From contig JAFGQZ010000075.1 of the NCBI GenBank assembly GCA_016935435.1, positions 1-44,786 on the forward strand: a stretch of 44,786 bases of DNA. Direction: 5' to 3'. A program made the translations under genes and the position numbers. Below, one piece after another: positions 34,992 to 44,734 of this stretch. The notes beneath the pieces are model-generated. The model saw only the letters and a program-made list of their open reading frames with translations, was not told the origin of the DNA and searched no databases. Origin of the DNA: Bacteroidales bacterium. GTDB lineage: Bacteria > Bacteroidota > Bacteroidia > Bacteroidales > UBA10428. Position 1 is the first letter of the stretch, and each line of letters begins with the position of its first letter.

Positions 34992-35834
34992 ATGCAATTA
35001 ATAGAATCAATACACGGGCTAAAAGAAAAGCTTGCCTTTTACAAAAAAAATGGAAAAATTGGGTTTGTCCCAACAATGGGGGCATTGCACAAGGGCCACC
35101 TTTCATTGGTCAACCGTTGTGCAGAAGAAAACCAATGCTCCGTTGTAAGCATTTACGTAAACCCCACCCAGTTTAACGACAAAAACGATTTGAACCGCTA
35201 TCCCCGAAACCTCGAACTCGATTTGGGCTTGCTTGCAAATTGCAATTGCGATTTCGTTTTTGCCCCCGGCGACGATGAAATGTACCCTGTGCCTGATATG
35301 CGCAAATTTAATTTTGGCCTGCTTGAAACTGTAATGGAAGGTAAATTCAGGCCCGGGCATTTTAACGGGGTAGCCCAAATTGTTTCAAAACTTTTCGATG
35401 CCGTACAACCCGACAGGGCCTATTTTGGCCTAAAAGATTTCCAGCAGCTCGCGGTTATAAAAAAAATGGCCATCGATTATAATTACCCTGTTGAAATTGT
35501 TCCATGCGATATAGTGCGCGAAGCCGACGGCCTTGCTATGAGCTCCAGGAACGCATTGCTTGAACCCGAAAAACGAAATGCCGCACCCTTTATTTATAAC
35601 TCGTTGTTGTTTGCATCTGAACTTTCAAAAACTAAAAGCCCCGGTGAGATTAAACAGGAAATTAACATGCTTTACCAAAAAAATACCGAACTGGAGCTTG
35701 AATATTTCGAAATTGTTGACAACAACAGCCTGCTGCCGGTTGAACATTTCGGCAACAAAAACCTGTGTACAGCCTGCATTGCTGTATTTGCGGGTAAAAT
35801 AAGGTTAATAGACAATATTCAATTTAATTCGTAA
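34992..35834 (+). CDS. panC: Pantothenate synthetase
   Basis: A 280-residue enzyme that joins pantoate and beta-alanine using ATP, the last step to pantothenate (vitamin B5). It shows VPTMGALHKGHLSLV (HxGH), SIYVNPTQFN, GKFRPGHFNGVAQIV, YFGLKDFQQL and AMSSRNALL. I start at the ATG at 34992, which gives the family length and puts MQLIESIHGLKE first. The longer frame from 34911 would add 27 residues with no counterpart and would include a promoter-like element. panD follows 12 bases later. Confidence 0.97.
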   Translation: MQLIESIHGLKEKLAFYKKNGKIGFVPTMGALHKGHLSLVNRCAEENQCSVVSIYVNPTQFNDKNDLNRYPRNLELDLGLLANCNCDFVFAPGDDEMYPVPDMRKFNFGLLETVMEGKFRPGHFNGVAQIVSKLFDAVQPDRAYFGLKDFQQLAVIKKMAIDYNYPVEIVPCDIVREADGLAMSSRNALLEPEKRNAAPFIYNSLLFASELSKTKSPGEIKQEINMLYQKNTELELEYFEIVDNNSLLPVEHFGNKNLCTACIAVFAGKIRLIDNIQFNS

Positions 35835-35846
35835 ATTTGCCCCGTT

Positions 35847-36197
35847 ATGTTAGTGCATGTAGTAAAATCAAAAATTCACCAGGTTAAGGTTACCGAGGCG
35901 AATTTGCATTACGTTGGGAGCATTACCATCGACGAAGATTTGATGGACGCCTCGAACATTATCGAAAATGAAAAAGTACAAATTGTTAACATCAACAATG
36001 GCGAGCGAATAGAAACCTATGTCATAAAAGGCGACAGGGGAAGTGGCGAAATTTGTTTAAACGGCCCTGCTGCGCGCAAAGTTGCTGTTGGCGATATCGT
36101 AATAATTATGGCTTATGCCATGATGGACATGGAGGAGGCCCGAAAATTCAAACCATCGATTATTTTTCCCAATCCCGAAACAAACCTTCTTCGTTAG
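35847..36197 (+). CDS. panD: Aspartate 1-decarboxylase
   Basis: A 116-residue pyruvoyl enzyme precursor that makes beta-alanine from aspartate. It self-cleaves between Gly24 and Ser25 (YVGSIT) to form the pyruvoyl group. Other motifs are [22 protein letters not shown] cut at its core [15 protein letters not shown] and IIMAYA. It directly follows panC (12 bases) and supplies its second substrate, so the pair forms a two-gene pantothenate unit. panB is not in the window. TAAATTTG over the panC stop codon resembles a -7 element but is too close to the panD ATG to be convincing. Confidence 0.97.
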   Translation: MLVHVVKSKIHQVKVTEANLHYVGSITIDEDLMDASNIIENEKVQIVNINNGERIETYVIKGDRGSGEICLNGPAARKVAVGDIVIIMAYAMMDMEEARKFKPSIIFPNPETNLLR

Positions 36198-36262
36198 CAT
36201 ATATCAATTTCTTTATAATTTGATATATTTCGGTAATTTTCGAATGTATATCGTAATGTACC

Positions 36263-37633
36263 ATGGCCAAAACCAAAAGCTTGTTTGTTTGCCGGGAATG
36301 TGGCGCCGATTCGCCTAAATGGATAGGCAAATGCCCATCGTGCGGCAGCTGGAATACCTATGTTGAAGAACTGAAAATAACAAAACCAATAAATAGCCGC
36401 TATGATGGTTTGTCAAACAAAGAGGCAACAAAACCCCTGAGTTTTGACAAGATTCAATCGGAAAGCTTAACACGCATTGCAACAGGCATTTCGGAATTCG
36501 ATCGCATACTTGGAGGGGGCATAGTTCCCGGCGGGTTTATTTTGTTAGGCGGCGAACCCGGAATTGGCAAATCAACACTGGCGCTCCAACTAGCCCTAAA
36601 CAGCCGCAAAAAAGTTTTATACGTAAGCGGCGAAGAAAATGCCTCTCAGATTAAAATGAGGGCCGGGCGCATTGGCCCCCTTAACAACGAATGCCTGATT
36701 TATAACGAAACCCTTCTGGAAGACATTATTGCCCAGTTTAATAACGAAAAGCCATCGCTGCTAATTATAGATTCTATTCAGACCATATACACGGGCCTTG
36801 CTGAGCCGGCCCCCGGAAGTGTTACACAGGTACGCGAGTGTGCAGCCCAATTGCTCCGCATTGCAAAAGAATCGTCGGTACCGGTATTAATAATCGGGCA
36901 TATTACAAAAGATGGGCTGCTGGCCGGGCCAAAAATTCTTGAACATATTGTCGATACTGTTGTTCAGTTCGAAGGCGATCAGCATTTGGATTTTCGCATT
37001 CTTCGTACCTTAAAGAACAGGTTTGGTGCAGTTCCGGAACTGGCCATATTTGAGATGGACCAGTCGGGGCTTCACCAGGTATTAAACCCTTCAGGGTATT
37101 TCCTGCACCAAAACGAAAATAACTTAAGCGGTGTTGCCGCAGCCTGCACACTCGATGGCATCAAGCCACTTCTTGTTGAAACCCAGGCATTGGTAAGCTC
37201 TTCGGCTTACGGCACGCCCCAACGCACTGCAACCGGTTTCGATTATAAAAGGTTGAACATGCTGCTGGCAGTGCTTGAAAAGAAAGCTGGCATGAATGTT
37301 TCGAACAAAGATGTTTTTCTGAACATTGCCGGGGGAATGAAAATTCAGGATACAGCTGCCGATCTGGCAATAATTGCAGCAATTGTATCGTCGCGTACCG
37401 ACCAACCGGTAAACCAAACTATATGTTGCTGTGCCGAAATTAGCCTCACAGGCGAACTAAGGCCGGTAAACAAAATTGAACACCGCATAGAGGAAGCACA
37501 AAAGCTGGGGTTCACAAAATTTGTTGTTTCTGCCTACCATAAAAACATGCCATTGAATTACAAAGGTATAGAAATACAAAAGGCATCGTCGATAAACGAT
37601 GCCTTAAAACTAATTTTCAGGGGAAACAGCTAA
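36263..37633 (+). CDS. radA: DNA repair protein RadA
   Basis: A 456-residue RecA-like helicase that helps branch migration during recombination. The N-terminal zinc ribbon is intact (CRECG, then CPSCG). The Walker A site is GGEPGIGKSTLAL, followed by Walker B LLIIDSIQT and the RadA signature LKNRFGAVPE. The C-terminal third is the Lon-like domain (YGTPQRTATGFDYKRLNML, then LTGELRPVNKIEHRIEEA). The stop overlaps the stop of the convergent penicillin-binding protein gene by 4 bases. It is the one nucleic-acid enzyme here that keeps its usual zinc site. Confidence 0.97.
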   Translation: MAKTKSLFVCRECGADSPKWIGKCPSCGSWNTYVEELKITKPINSRYDGLSNKEATKPLSFDKIQSESLTRIATGISEFDRILGGGIVPGGFILLGGEPGIGKSTLALQLALNSRKKVLYVSGEENASQIKMRAGRIGPLNNECLIYNETLLEDIIAQFNNEKPSLLIIDSIQTIYTGLAEPAPGSVTQVRECAAQLLRIAKESSVPVLIIGHITKDGLLAGPKILEHIVDTVVQFEGDQHLDFRILRTLKNRFGAVPELAIFEMDQSGLHQVLNPSGYFLHQNENNLSGVAAACTLDGIKPLLVETQALVSSSAYGTPQRTATGFDYKRLNMLLAVLEKKAGMNVSNKDVFLNIAGGMKIQDTAADLAIIAAIVSSRTDQPVNQTICCCAEISLTGELRPVNKIEHRIEEAQKLGFTKFVVSAYHKNMPLNYKGIEIQKASSINDALKLIFRGNS

Positions 37634-39975
37634 TCGAACAAAAAATCTTCAGTTTCCATCAGGTCAAAGTCGCTGCCTGGTTTCAAATACTGTTCAATCA
37701 TTGAATTTTGTCCGCCGCAGTTTAAATCAAGCGAAATGTTTAGCGGTTTTTCAAAAACATCCGATTGCAAGATACCCAGCGATGAGTCGGCATATACCCG
37801 CTGCATAAATTCGGCCCAAACAGGCAAAGCCATGCTGGTGCCCGAGCCCATGGCCAGGTTATTAAAATGCACGCTGCGGTCTTCGGCGCCAACCCATGCA
37901 CCAGCAACCAATTTTGGGGCAATACCAATAAACCATCCATCGCTGTGGTTATTTGTTGTGCCGGTTTTTCCGGCAATGTCGGCAGTAAACTGGTATTTAT
38001 AGCGCAAACGTGCCGCGGTCCCAAAATCTACAACACCCTGCATAAGGTTTAACATCAGATAGGCAGTTTCTTCGCTTATGCCCTCTTTCGATTCGGGCTG
38101 GAAGGTGGCAAGCACGTTTCCGAATTTATCTTCGATACGGGTAACAAAAACCGGGCTGGTATGTACCCCTTTATTTGCGAAGGTACTGTATGCCCCAACC
38201 ATTTCCTTAACACTCATATCGGAAGTGCCATAAATCATTGAAGGAACCGGATCGATATAGCTTTCGATGCCCATTTTATAGGCAATATCGGCAATTGGCT
38301 GTGGTTTAAACAACGAAACCATAAAGGCAGAAATATAGTTTTCGGAACGCGCAAGGCCCCATTTCAGCGGCTTAAGCGTACCTAAATCTTCTTTGCTGCA
38401 TGTCGAACGGGGCTCCCAAATGGTGTCGTTAACCTTAAACCTAACGGGAACAACAGGCACTTCATAGCAGGGAGAATACCCCTCCTGCATGGCAAGTATG
38501 TAAAGAAATGGCTTAAAAGTAGAACCAGCCTGTCTTTTGCCCTGGGTTACCATATCGTATTTAAAGTGCCTGAAATTTATTCCCCCAACATAGGCTTTAA
38601 CAAAACCGGTATGCGGGTCCATGGCCATAAAACCTGTGCGCAAAAAATGTTTATAATAAAGAATAGAGTCCAGCGGGCTCATAACAGTATCAATATCGCC
38701 ATCCCAAGAAAAAACTTTCATGGCAACAGGTTTTTTAAATTCCTTAAATATATCGCTCATCGGCATTCCCTGGTTGAACAACATTTTGCCCCTGTCGCTC
38801 CAACGTATGGCATGTCGCAAAATTTTATCGATTTCTTCATTGGTCAAATCGGCCGAAAACGGGGCCCTTTTCCGCCCTTTTTTCTCTTTAAAAAACTCAT
38901 CCTGCAAATATCCGCCCAGGTGAACCTTAACTGCCTCTTCGGCATACAATTGCATTTTATAGTTTATGGTTGTGTAAATCCGAAGGCCATCGGTATAAAT
39001 ATCGTAATGGCTGCCATCGGGCTTCGATTGCTTGTTGCACCAACCAAAAAGCGGATCGTCGGCCCATTGGGCCGAATCGCCCTGGTATTGCGAATAATTA
39101 TTATAGTTCTTACGACGTGGCTTTTTGTAGGTCATATATTGCTTAATATATTCCCGGAAATAGGTTGCCGGCCCAACATTATGGCTTGAAGGCTGAAAAT
39201 CGAGCTTAACCGGTAATTTTTTGAGCGAATCAAATTCAGCCTGTGAAATATAACCGTATTTTTTCATTTGCCCGAAAACCCTGTTGCGCTTTTCCAAAGC
39301 AAGCGCAGGCCGCCTTACGGGGTTAAACAGCGATGGGTTTTGGGCCATACCTACTAATATTGCCGATTCTTCTATTTTTAGCGAATCGGGAATTTTATTG
39401 AAATATATTTGTGCAGCAGAATTTATGCCCACAGCATTGTATAAGAAATCGTACTGATTGAAATACAATGCAATAATTTCATTTTTGGTATATGATTTTT
39501 CGAGCTTAACGGCAATGATGTACTCTTTAAGTTTCTGCAATAACCTTTCAACAAAATTTTGGGCCGGGTTATGGAAAAGTTGTTTCGCCAATTGTTGTGT
39601 TATGGTGCTGCCCCCGCCCCTGGAACCTAACATTGCAACAGCCCTGAATGTACCTTTATAATCGATGCCCGAATGCCTGTAGAACCTAACATCTTCCGAT
39701 GCTATAAGTGCATCGACCAGATTAGTTGGCAGCCTTTCAAAATCAACATAGGTGCGGTTTTGGTTTTTAGTGTATAAACTTCCTAAAATTTCGTTGTCTT
39801 CAGAAATAATAAGTGTTGCAAGGTTAATTTTTGGGTTCTGGAGATCATCGGTACGGGGCATATATCCTAACTTACCACTGGCAGCCAGCACAAAAAATAA
39901 AGTAATAACTGTGAGAGGAACAAAAACAATAGCCCAAAATACAAGGTTATACCTTCGAAAATTCTTAACATCCAT
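37630..39975 (-). CDS. mrcA: Class A penicillin-binding protein (PBP1A type)
   Basis: A 781-residue bifunctional peptidoglycan synthase. A membrane anchor (about 12-33) is followed by the GT51 glycosyltransferase (EDVRFYRHSGIDYKG with the catalytic Glu, then GGSTITQQLAKQLFHN). The transpeptidase has Ser in RQAGSTFKP (SxxK), SEN in ARSENYISAF, and KTG in IAGKTGTTNNHSDGW. A lysine/arginine-rich loop (FFKEKKGRKRAPF) sits between the domains. It acts in the periplasm on lipid II. The gene stands alone, with a 184-base divergent spacer to topA in which I see no consensus promoter. Confidence 0.97.
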   Translation of the reverse strand: MDVKNFRRYNLVFWAIVFVPLTVITLFFVLAASGKLGYMPRTDDLQNPKINLATLIISEDNEILGSLYTKNQNRTYVDFERLPTNLVDALIASEDVRFYRHSGIDYKGTFRAVAMLGSRGGGSTITQQLAKQLFHNPAQNFVERLLQKLKEYIIAVKLEKSYTKNEIIALYFNQYDFLYNAVGINSAAQIYFNKIPDSLKIEESAILVGMAQNPSLFNPVRRPALALEKRNRVFGQMKKYGYISQAEFDSLKKLPVKLDFQPSSHNVGPATYFREYIKQYMTYKKPRRKNYNNYSQYQGDSAQWADDPLFGWCNKQSKPDGSHYDIYTDGLRIYTTINYKMQLYAEEAVKVHLGGYLQDEFFKEKKGRKRAPFSADLTNEEIDKILRHAIRWSDRGKMLFNQGMPMSDIFKEFKKPVAMKVFSWDGDIDTVMSPLDSILYYKHFLRTGFMAMDPHTGFVKAYVGGINFRHFKYDMVTQGKRQAGSTFKPFLYILAMQEGYSPCYEVPVVPVRFKVNDTIWEPRSTCSKEDLGTLKPLKWGLARSENYISAFMVSLFKPQPIADIAYKMGIESYIDPVPSMIYGTSDMSVKEMVGAYSTFANKGVHTSPVFVTRIEDKFGNVLATFQPESKEGISEETAYLMLNLMQGVVDFGTAARLRYKYQFTADIAGKTGTTNNHSDGWFIGIAPKLVAGAWVGAEDRSVHFNNLAMGSGTSMALPVWAEFMQRVYADSSLGILQSDVFEKPLNISLDLNCGGQNSMIEQYLKPGSDFDLMETEDFLFD

Positions 39976-40159
39976 TTCAGTTCTGATATTTATTTTTTAT
40001 GTTTTCTAAAACTCCCAAAAAAATTTTATTCATATTTGCCGGTAAAAATTTGAGTACCGATTTTATAGTATAACTATATTTAGCATGTAAAAGTATTAAT
40101 TATTTATTTTTACCTGTTTAATTCAATATTATTATATTTTCTGATATAAAACAATTTCG

Positions 40160-42472
40160 ATGATAGAGAACCTGGTTATAGTTGAGTCTCCGGCAAAAGC
40201 AAAAACAATTGAGAAATTTTTAGGAAAAGATTTTCAGGTAACCTCGAGCATGGGGCATATTCGCGATTTGTCGAAGAAGGAGTATGGAATTGAAATAGCG
40301 AACAATTACGAACCCCAGTACATTGTTCCCGACGATAAAAAGAAAATTGTTGCTGAATTAAAAAAACTTGTAAAAGACGCCAAAATTGTTTGGCTGGCAT
40401 CTGATGAGGACCGTGAAGGGGAAGCAATTGCATGGCATTTGTCGGAAGTGTTGGGACTAAAACCTGAAAAAACAAGGCGGATAGTATTTCACGAAATTAC
40501 CGAAAAGGCCATTAAAGATTCGCTCAAAAATTTCCGGTCAATCGATCAAAACCTTGTAAATGCCCAACAAGCGCGCAGGGTACTCGACAGGCTCGTTGGC
40601 TTCGAACTTTCGCCCGTCCTCTGGAGAAAAGTAAAACCATCACTATCGGCCGGAAGGGTGCAAAGTGTTGCCGTACGGCTTATTGTTGAACGCGAGCGCG
40701 AAATAATTAATTTCAAGTCCAGCTCGGCATTCAGGGTAACGGGCAATTTTCTTACAGACGGTTCAAAAAATAAACTAACAGCCGAGCTAAACAAAAGGTT
40801 TGTCGGGGAAAGCGAAGCACACAGCTTTCTTGAAAAGTGCAAAGGGGCAAAATTTACTATAGGCGACGTAAATACCAAACCATCGAAAAAGTCACCGGCA
40901 GCCCCCTTTACAACATCAACATTACAACAAGAGGCCAGCAGAAAACTAAACTTCTCGGTTTCGCAAACAATGGCCATTGCCCAACGCTTATATGAATCGG
41001 GTCACATAACATACATGCGTACCGACTCAGTAACCCTTTCCGATTTGGCTATCAATTCAGCAAAATCAATTATTGAATCGGAATTCGGGAAAGAATTTTC
41101 AGAAATACGCAACTATAAAACAAAATCGAAAGGCGCCCAGGAAGCCCACGAAGCCATCAGGCCCACCTATTTCGATAAAAAAACCGTAGCTGGCAACAAT
41201 AACGAAAAAAGATTGTATGAATTAATCTGGAAACGAGCCATAGCATCGCAAATGAGCGATGCCAGGCTGGAAAAAACAACTGCCGAAATTGAAGTATCGG
41301 GCACCCCCGAAAAATTTATTGCCAGTGGCGAAGTTTTAAAATTCGAAGGTTTTTTGAAAGTATATATCGAATCGACCGACGATGAAACCGACGATGAAGA
41401 AAAAAAAGGTTTGCTCCCCCCGGTAGCAAAAGGACAAGTTGTTGACCGTGAAATAATTTTGGCAACCCAACGATTTGCCAACCACCCTCCCCGATATACC
41501 GAAGCAAGCCTTGTACGCAAGCTCGAAGAACTAGGTATAGGAAGGCCCTCGACCTATGCACCTACAATTTCTACCATACTCAACAGGGGCTACGTTATTA
41601 AAGAAGACCGTGCAGGTAACGAAAGAAACTATACACAGCTCAGTTTAAAAGGAAATGCTGTTAGCAGCCAGGTAAAAACAGAAATTTCGGGCAGCGAAAA
41701 AGCCAAATTGTTCCCTGACAATATTGGTATGATTGTAAATGATTTTTTGGTTGAATATTTTAAAGATATACTCGATTTTAATTTTACTGCCTCTGTAGAA
41801 AAAGAATTCGACGATATTGCCTCGGGCAATATGGACTGGAAAAAAATGATAGGCTCCTTTTATGTGCCATTTCACAAAAATGTAGAAAATACCCTGGAAA
41901 TTTCGGATTATACAAAAGGAGAACGTGTTATCGGCAATGACCCGGAATCGGGAAAACCAGTAATTGCCCGTATGGGCAGGTTCGGCCCTGTGGTCCAGAT
42001 TGGTGCAAAAAACGAAAACACAAGTGAAAAACCGCGGTTTGCCAGTATGCGCAAAGGGCAACATATCGAAACCATTACCCTCGAAGAAGCCCTGGCTTTG
42101 TTTCAGTTGCCACGTAGCCTGGGGCTCTATGAGAACGAAGAAATGGTTGTGGGCATAGGCAAATTTGGACCTTATGTGCGGCACAACAAACAATTTTATT
42201 CCCTTAAAAAAAATATCGACGACCCATATACCATAACTGCCGAAAGGGCCATTGAACTAATTGGTGAGAAACGCGAAAAAGACAAAAATAAATTTATCAA
42301 AACTTTTGGCGACGAAAACGAACTGCAAGTCCTGAACGGCCGCTGGGGCCCATACATATCGTACCAGAAAAACAATTACAAGATACCTAAAGGTTATGAA
42401 GCCACAGAGCTAAAAAAAGACGATTGCATGAAAATTATTGAAGAAGCCGATAAGAAAAAATCGAAAAAATAA
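40160..42472 (+). CDS. topA: DNA topoisomerase I, without zinc fingers
   Basis: A 770-residue type IA topoisomerase that relaxes negative supercoils. The TOPRIM start is NLVIVESPAKAKTIEKFLG, with DEDREGEAIAWHL (acidic triad), ARRVLDRLVGFELSPVLW, and the active Tyr in GHITYMRTDSVTLSD. After about residue 590 the C-terminus has three Topo_C-type repeats (for example RMGRFGPVVQIG, GIGKFGPYVRHN, NGRWGPYISY) instead of the Cys4 zinc fingers of the E. coli enzyme. It ends in a Lys-rich tail. The next gene starts 10 bases later. Confidence 0.97.
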   Translation: MIENLVIVESPAKAKTIEKFLGKDFQVTSSMGHIRDLSKKEYGIEIANNYEPQYIVPDDKKKIVAELKKLVKDAKIVWLASDEDREGEAIAWHLSEVLGLKPEKTRRIVFHEITEKAIKDSLKNFRSIDQNLVNAQQARRVLDRLVGFELSPVLWRKVKPSLSAGRVQSVAVRLIVEREREIINFKSSSAFRVTGNFLTDGSKNKLTAELNKRFVGESEAHSFLEKCKGAKFTIGDVNTKPSKKSPAAPFTTSTLQQEASRKLNFSVSQTMAIAQRLYESGHITYMRTDSVTLSDLAINSAKSIIESEFGKEFSEIRNYKTKSKGAQEAHEAIRPTYFDKKTVAGNNNEKRLYELIWKRAIASQMSDARLEKTTAEIEVSGTPEKFIASGEVLKFEGFLKVYIESTDDETDDEEKKGLLPPVAKGQVVDREIILATQRFANHPPRYTEASLVRKLEELGIGRPSTYAPTISTILNRGYVIKEDRAGNERNYTQLSLKGNAVSSQVKTEISGSEKAKLFPDNIGMIVNDFLVEYFKDILDFNFTASVEKEFDDIASGNMDWKKMIGSFYVPFHKNVENTLEISDYTKGERVIGNDPESGKPVIARMGRFGPVVQIGAKNENTSEKPRFASMRKGQHIETITLEEALALFQLPRSLGLYENEEMVVGIGKFGPYVRHNKQFYSLKKNIDDPYTITAERAIELIGEKREKDKNKFIKTFGDENELQVLNGRWGPYISYQKNNYKIPKGYEATELKKDDCMKIIEEADKKKSKK

Positions 42473-42482
42473 TCAAACCACA

Positions 42483-43637
42483 ATGGTACTTAACGATTAC
42501 TTAAACCCGGTTGAATTAGATAAACCCGAGGAATATGTCCTTAATAGCAAAGAACTTTTCAACTTTACAATAACAGTAAATACCGCAAATGTTGACCTGG
42601 GAGATTTAAGCAACTACAATATGGCCATTGTTGGGGTACCTGAAGACCGCAACTCGCCCAATAAAGGTTCGGCCATGGCCCCCGAAAAAGTCCGCATAGA
42701 GCTGTATAAGCTTATTAGCCCCGTGTCGAAATTAAAAATTGTTGACCTGGGCAACATAAAACCCGGCAACACATATACCGACACCTATTTTGCCCTTAAA
42801 GAAGTAGTTTACCAGCTGTTGTGCGACAATTTAACCATTATTATAATAGGCGGTACCCAGGATTTAACAATACCAGCATTTAATGCCTGCGAAAACTATA
42901 AAAACTCGGTAAACCTAGCAGTAATCGACTCGCGGATAGACCTGAACAAAGATGCCCTAAAATTCGACTCTGCTTCGTACCTTATTGAATTGTTGCCAAA
43001 GAAAAACAAGTTGTTCAAATTTGTTAATGTCGGGCACCAGGCCTACCTTACAGAAAAAGCAAACCTCGAACTGGTAAGTAAACTTTTCCACGATGCAATC
43101 CGACTGGGCGAAGTAAGGGGCGACCTCAAAAAAATCGAACCCTTATTGCGCGATTCCGATATTGTAAGTTTCGACATTGGCTCTGTAAGGCAAGCCGACG
43201 CCCCCGGCCACTACAGGTCGAACCCCAACGGGTTTTATTCCGAAGAAGGCTGCCAGATAGCACGCTATGCAGGCTTAAGCGATATGGTAAGGGTACTGGG
43301 AATTTTTGAAACAAATGCCCGTCTCGACAATAATAACCAAACTGCTGCGTTAGCAGCACAAATGATTTGGCATTTTATCGATGGGCTTGAAAACCGTATA
43401 ATCGAAACACCAGGCCCCGATAATAATAATTTTAAAACTTTTATTGTTGCACATACCGATCTGGATCATGATATGACCTTTTACAAAAGTATGAAAACCG
43501 ACCGTTGGTGGCTCGAAGTGCCAAATATAACAAACAGTGCCTCTACTACTGTTTCTTGTTCAATAGACGATTACCATACAGCATGTAACCATGAAGTGCC
43601 CGATATATGGTGGAAAACTTTTCAGAAAATGGGATAA
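42483..43637 (+). CDS. Arginase-fold protein with degraded metal site, next to porP
   Basis: A 384-residue arginase/agmatinase/formiminoglutamase-family protein. The fold is clear (VGVPEDRNSPNKGSAMAPEKVR, IIIIGGTQDLTIPAF, AVIDSRIDL, SFDIGSVRQADAPG), but three of the six metal ligands are changed. GGxH is GGTQ (Gln126), DAHxD is DSRID (Arg151, keeping Asp149 and Asp153), and SxDxD is SFDIG (keeping Asp231, with Gly233). A C-terminal extension (about 320-384) holds DLDHD, two Trp and extra Cys/His. Databases often label such genes formimidoylglutamase; that activity is doubtful here. I start at the ATG at 42483, 15 codons inside the longest frame and 10 bases after topA. It lies just before porP. 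Confidence 0.8.
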   Translation: MVLNDYLNPVELDKPEEYVLNSKELFNFTITVNTANVDLGDLSNYNMAIVGVPEDRNSPNKGSAMAPEKVRIELYKLISPVSKLKIVDLGNIKPGNTYTDTYFALKEVVYQLLCDNLTIIIIGGTQDLTIPAFNACENYKNSVNLAVIDSRIDLNKDALKFDSASYLIELLPKKNKLFKFVNVGHQAYLTEKANLELVSKLFHDAIRLGEVRGDLKKIEPLLRDSDIVSFDIGSVRQADAPGHYRSNPNGFYSEEGCQIARYAGLSDMVRVLGIFETNARLDNNNQTAALAAQMIWHFIDGLENRIIETPGPDNNNFKTFIVAHTDLDHDMTFYKSMKTDRWWLEVPNITNSASTTVSCSIDDYHTACNHEVPDIWWKTFQKMG

Positions 43638-43701
43638 AAAAATGATTATACTTGAAAAAATATCCAAAAGCATGTTAATTACTATGCTTGTACGGATATA
43701 A

Positions 43702-43709
43702 TATTTTTG
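43702..43709 (+). promoter_or_regulatory. Candidate -7 element for porP
   Basis: TATTTTTG matches TAnnTTTG and ends 53 bases before the ATG at 43763. It lies within the upstream part of the open frame, which supports the ATG at 43763 as the real start. No TTTG is found at the -33 distance. Confidence 0.35.
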
Positions 43710-43762
43710 TTTATTTTACTTTTTATAAAAAAATAGTTTACCAGGGACCCGGAAAAACCCAA

Positions 43763-44734
43763 ATGAAAAAAATTATAATAGCCATAGTTGTTATCGTCTG
43801 CCCGGTTTTTGTTCTAGCCCAGCAATTACCCGAAGTAAGCTATTTTATGTACGACTATTCACGCACAAACCCCGGAAGCCTCGGCAGCGAAGATATGGTA
43901 TGTGCCACCCTTATACATAAAAATAGCTGGTTAAAAATGCCAGGGCGCCCAACCGATACTTATGTCGATACCGAAGTTCCTTTTAACCTTTTTGGTGGCA
44001 AACACGGCGCAGGTTTTTCTTTTCTACAGGATAAATATGGCTTTTACAATAACTATCATTTGCGCATTGGCTATGCCTTTAGGTTTACTGTTGCAAACGG
44101 CACGCTGGGAATAGGCATAAACGGGGGGTTTAATCAGTACACCCTTAAAGCCAACTGGGACGGGGCCGGCGCATTTAACCCTACAACCGATCCCAACATT
44201 CCCCAATCCACAGGCGAAGGGGGAGCAAAAGGCTATGCCTTTAGTGCCGGTATTTTTTACCGTGCCGATGATATATATTTTGGTATATCGGTACTAAATG
44301 CCTATGCCTCAGAAATCGATTATGCCGGAGCAGCAGCATCGGCTACCTCTGTTGCATCAACAGCCAGTGAAAAACTCCGCCCCCATTATTATATTACTTC
44401 GGGCTATAAAGTGCAGCTTTCGAACCCTGCCTTTGAATTACAACCAGCAGTAAATTTATATTCCGATGGTTCTATTGTAACTTTTGATCTGAATACTACG
44501 TTAATGTACAATAAAAAAATATGGGGAGGCGTTTCATATAGGGCCGGATCATCTGCAATAGGAATGCTGGGGCTGATGATTCTTGACGGGCTTAAAGTAG
44601 GGTACGCATACGATTTTCAAACCTCGGCTTTAAGCAGGTATTCAACCGGTTCGCATGAAATATTGATGAACTACTGTTTTAAAATTGGAAAAGATAAGTC
44701 GCCACAGCGATATAAGAGTATTAGGTATTTGTAA
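43763..44734 (+). CDS. porP: Type IX secretion / gliding PorP/SprF-family outer-membrane protein
   Basis: A 323-residue outer-membrane barrel. The signal peptide is MKKIIIAIVVIVCPVFVLAQ. The mature start QLPEVSYFMYDYSRTNPGSLG parallels the QYMFNxxxxNPAxAG start of PorP/SprF proteins. Strand pairs such as HGAGFSFLQDKYGFYNNYHLRIGYAF cut at GFSFLQDKYG, and FYRADDIYFGISVLNAY, fit the family. It ends in the aromatic strand HEILMNYCFKIG plus a short tail. PorP helps the T9SS and the PorK/N ring export adhesins and enzymes. I start at the ATG at 43763, since the preceding 25 codons encode no signal peptide. In other Bacteroidota porKLMN (gldKLMN) follow; here the window ends. Confidence 0.85.
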   Translation: MKKIIIAIVVIVCPVFVLAQQLPEVSYFMYDYSRTNPGSLGSEDMVCATLIHKNSWLKMPGRPTDTYVDTEVPFNLFGGKHGAGFSFLQDKYGFYNNYHLRIGYAFRFTVANGTLGIGINGGFNQYTLKANWDGAGAFNPTTDPNIPQSTGEGGAKGYAFSAGIFYRADDIYFGISVLNAYASEIDYAGAAASATSVASTASEKLRPHYYITSGYKVQLSNPAFELQPAVNLYSDGSIVTFDLNTTLMYNKKIWGGVSYRAGSSAIGMLGLMILDGLKVGYAYDFQTSALSRYSTGSHEILMNYCFKIGKDKSPQRYKSIRYL

